64,000 nt of DNA, taken from NCBI GenBank assembly GCA_949318235.1, contig OX439128.1:56753009-56817008 (forward strand). The letters run 5' to 3'. The stretch is from Ecdyonurus torrentis (taxonomy: Eukaryota; Arthropoda; Insecta; Ephemeroptera; Heptageniidae). The notes below the pieces were generated by a model. That model was not told the origin of the DNA. It worked only from the letters and a program-made list of their open reading frames with translations, and ran no database searches. Below, piece after piece: positions 61,396-64,000 of the stretch; position 1 is the stretch's first letter, and each line of letters starts with the position of its first letter. The translations under genes were made by a program, and so were the position numbers.

Positions 61396-64000
61396 TCTCA
61401 TCGTACTTTTTAGACTGCGAATAAGATTTTTGATGATATTATCGAAACTTATAAAGCTACAGGCTTGCGGTTTGAACTAAAATGTAGGACTAAGAGACTT
61501 GCAAAGAAAAGGTTATTACACCTTAATCGCTTCAATGCAAACTTTTGCAGTTATAGAGAATCTCAGTGCTTTCTCAACGTAGTTTTCAGACTAAGAATAT
61601 GATTTCTGATGATATCTTTGAAACTAATAAAGCTACAGGCATGCGGTTTGAACTGAAATGTAGGACTAACAGACTTGCAAAAAAAAGGTAATAACACCTT
61701 ATTCGCTCCAATGCAAACTTTCGCAGTTATAGAAAACCTCAGTGCTTTCTCGTCGTACTTTTCAGACTGTGAATACGATTTTTGATGATATCTCCGAAAC
61801 TAGTACAGCTACAGGCTTGCGGTTTGAACTTAAATGTAGGACTAACAGACTTGCAAAGAAAAGGTTATAACACCTTAATCGCTACAATGCAAACTTTCGC
61901 AGTTAGAGAATCTCAGTGCTTTCTCATAGTACTTTTCAGACTGTGAATAAGAATTTTGATTATATCTCCGAAACTAGAAAAGCTACAGGCTTGCGGTTTA
62001 AACTAAAATGTAGTACTAACAGACTTGCAAAGAAAAGGTAATTACACCTTAATCGCTCCAATGCATACTTTCGCAGTTATAGAGAATCTCAGTGTTTTCT
62101 CATTGTACTTTTCAGACCGTGAATACGATTTTTGATGATATCTCCGAAACTAATAAAGCTACAGGCTTGCGGTTTGAACTAAGATGTAGGACTAACAGAC
62201 TTGCAAAGAAAAAGGTTATTACACCTTAATCGCTCCAATGAAAACTTTCGCAGTTCTAGAAAATCTCAGTGCTTTCTCATCGTACTTTTCAGACCGTGAA
62301 TACGATTGATGATGATATCTCCGAAACTAATAAAGCTACAGGTTTGCGGTTTGAACTAAAATGTAAGACTAACAGACTTGCAAAGAAAAAGGTTATTACA
62401 CCTTAATCGCTGCAATGCAAACTTTCGCAGTTCTAGAAAATCTCAGTGTTTTCTGATCGTACTTTTTAGACTGTGGATACGAATTTTCATGATATCTCCG
62501 AAACTAATAAACCTACAGGCTTGCGGTTTGAACTAAAATGTAGGACTAACAGACTTGCAAAGAAAAGGTTATCACACCTTAATCGCTCCAATGCAAACTT
62601 TTGCAGTTATAGAAAATCTCAGTGCTTTCTGATTGTACTTTTCAGACTGTGGATACGAATTTTGATGATATCTCCGAAACTAATAAAGCTACAGGCTTGT
62701 GGTTTTAAATATAATGTAGAACTAACAGGCTTGCAAAGAAAAGGTTATTACACCTTAATCGCTCCAATGCAAACTTTCGCGGCTATAGAGAATCTCAGTG
62801 CTTTCTCATCGTACTTTTCAGACTGTGAATACGATTTTTGATGATATCTCCGAAACTAATAAAGCTACAGGCTTGCAGTTTGAACTAAAATGTAGGACTA
62901 ACAGACTTGCAGAAAAAAGGTTATTACACCTTAATCGCTTTAATGCAAACTTTCGCAGTTATAGAGAATCTCAGTGCTTTCTCATCGTACTTTTTAGACT
63001 GCGAATAAGATTTTTGATGATATTATCGAAACTTATAAAGCTACAGGCTTGCGGTTTGAACTAAAATGTAGGACTAAGAGACTTGCAAAGAAAAGGTTAT
63101 TACACCTTAATCGCTTCAATGCAAACTTTTGCAGTTATAGAGAATCTCAGTGCTTTCTCAACGTAGTTTTCAGACTAAGAATATGATTTCTGATGATATC
63201 TTTGAAACTAATAAAGCTACAGGCATGCGGTTTGAACTGAAATGTAGGACTAACAGACTTGCAAAAAAAAGGTAATAACACCTTATTCGCTCCAATGCAA
63301 ACTTTCGCAGTTATAGAAAACCTCAGTGCTTTCTCGTCGTACTTTTCAGACTGTGAATACGATTTTTGATGATATCTCCGAAACTAGTACAGCTACAGGC
63401 TTGCGGTTTGAACTTAAATGTAGGACTAACAGACTTGCAAAGAAAAGGTTATAACACCTTAATCGCTACAATGCAAACTTTCGCAGTTAGAGAATCTCAG
63501 TGCTTTCTCATAGTACTTTTCAGACTGTGAATAAGAATTTTGATTATATCTCCGAAACTAGAAAAGCTACAGGCTTGCGGTTTAAACTAAAATGTAGTAC
63601 TAACAGACTTGCAAAGAAAAGGTAATTACACCTTAATCGCTCCAATGCATACTTTCGCAGTTATAGAGAATCTCAGTGTTTTCTCATTGTACTTTTCAGA
63701 CCGTGAATACGATTTTTGATGATATCTCCGAAACTAATAAAGCTACAGGCTTGCGGTTTGAACTAAGATGTAGGACTAACAGACTTGCAAAGAAAAAGGT
63801 TATTACACCTTAATCGCTCCAATGAAAACTTTCGCAGTTCTAGAAAATCTCAGTGCTTTCTCATCGTACTTTTCAGACCGTGAATACGATTGATGATGAT
63901 ATCTCCGAAACTAATAAAGCTACAGGTTTGCGGTTTGAACTAAAATGTAAGACTAACAGACTTGCAAAGAAAAAGGTTATTACACCTTAATCGCTGCAAT
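61379..64000 (+). repeat. B higher-order repeat, 9 monomers (1584 bp), 1.65 copies in window
   Basis: The sequence from AGAGAATCTCAGTG at 61379 recurs at 62963 (1584 bp) and matches to the window edge, including rare variants GATATTATCGAAACTTATAAAG, GATTTCTGATGATATC, ACTAGTACAGC and a shortened GCAGTTAGAGAATC. It continues beyond the window. Confidence 0.88.

Larger units (their letters stand above)
40649..64000 (+). repeat. Large satellite B array, 176 bp monomer
   Basis: About 133 monomers, running off the window end. Equivalent positions recur every 176 bp (for example 40803, 40979, 41155). Consensus blocks in order: TACGATTTTTGATGATATCT, CCGAAACTAATAAAGCTACA, GGCTTGCGGTTTGAAC, AATGTAGGACTAACAGACTT, GCAAAGAAAAGGTTATTACA, CCTTAATCGCTCCAATGC, AAACTTTCGCAGTTATAGAG, AATCTCAGTGCTTTCTCATC. 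Since 176 is not a multiple of 3, each monomer yields an open frame of about 66-68 codons that overlaps the next; these are not genes. Monomer subtypes define several nested higher-order repeats. Confidence 0.97.

Noticed and set aside
40636..63064. About 50 open frames of 60-130 codons in the B array, with recurring peptides such as FQTVNTIFDDISETNKATG
   Set aside because: Every 176 bp monomer gives the same frame, overlapping the next one. Frames appear on both strands and break at random variants. There is no codon-level constraint, promoter or intron signal.
1..64000. CENP-B box (TTCG-N4-A-N2-CGGG)
   Set aside because: The TTTCGCAGTTATAG stretch of B has TTCG but lacks the A and CGGG positions; no match was seen in A, C or D by eye.
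1..64000. tRNA, rRNA or other structured RNA genes
   Set aside because: No tRNA A/B-box pair with a cloverleaf and no rRNA-like conserved stretch was seen on either strand.

Overview
The window is almost entirely satellite DNA from a eukaryote, almost certainly an animal. It is AT-rich, has no operon-like or bacterial gene structure, and its only recognisable protein-coding relic is a decayed Jockey/CR1-like LINE (non-LTR) retrotransposon. The species cannot be named from the sequence. A heterochromatic setting, pericentromeric or centromeric, is the natural reading but is inference.

Four tandem-repeat families are present. Family A has a monomer of about 341 bp. Family B has a 176 bp monomer, is homologous to half of A, and shares a core of about 58 bp with it at roughly 90% identity by eye. 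Family C has a 53 bp unit built around TGACGTCA. Family D has a 129 bp unit carrying the dyad AGGGGTA-N3-TACCCCT.

Layout: 1-20949 is A in + orientation, arranged in higher-order repeats (a 4+9+9 monomer unit of 7512 bp, then a 12-monomer unit of 4099 bp). Next comes a giant inverted repeat with mirror axis near 24778. Reading inward, the left arm holds A, then B (20950-21984), C with one embedded A fragment (22036-23650), a complex GC-richer segment (23651-24084) and D (24085-24714). A spacer of about 126 bp (24715-24840) separates it from the right arm, which repeats everything in reverse complement out to about 29908. Positions in the two arms sum to 49555 over most of their length, so the arms are collinear almost to the base. 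A continues in - orientation to 30856, is interrupted by a second C array (30857-32474), and resumes in - orientation to about 35650. The LINE (35676-38439) sits inside one of these - oriented A monomers. At about 38531-38536 A switches back to + orientation, continues to 40632, and then gives way to a B array of about 23 kb (40649-64000) with nested higher-order repeats of 3, 4, 8, 9, 12 and 16 monomers.

No functional protein-coding gene, tRNA, rRNA or CRISPR array is supported. The many open frames of 60-130 codons are satellite monomers read through. The most interesting signals are the palindrome with its internal divergence pattern, the repeated identical A/C junctions, the CRE-like octamer arrays with a 53 bp period, and short dyads recurring in the A, C and D families.
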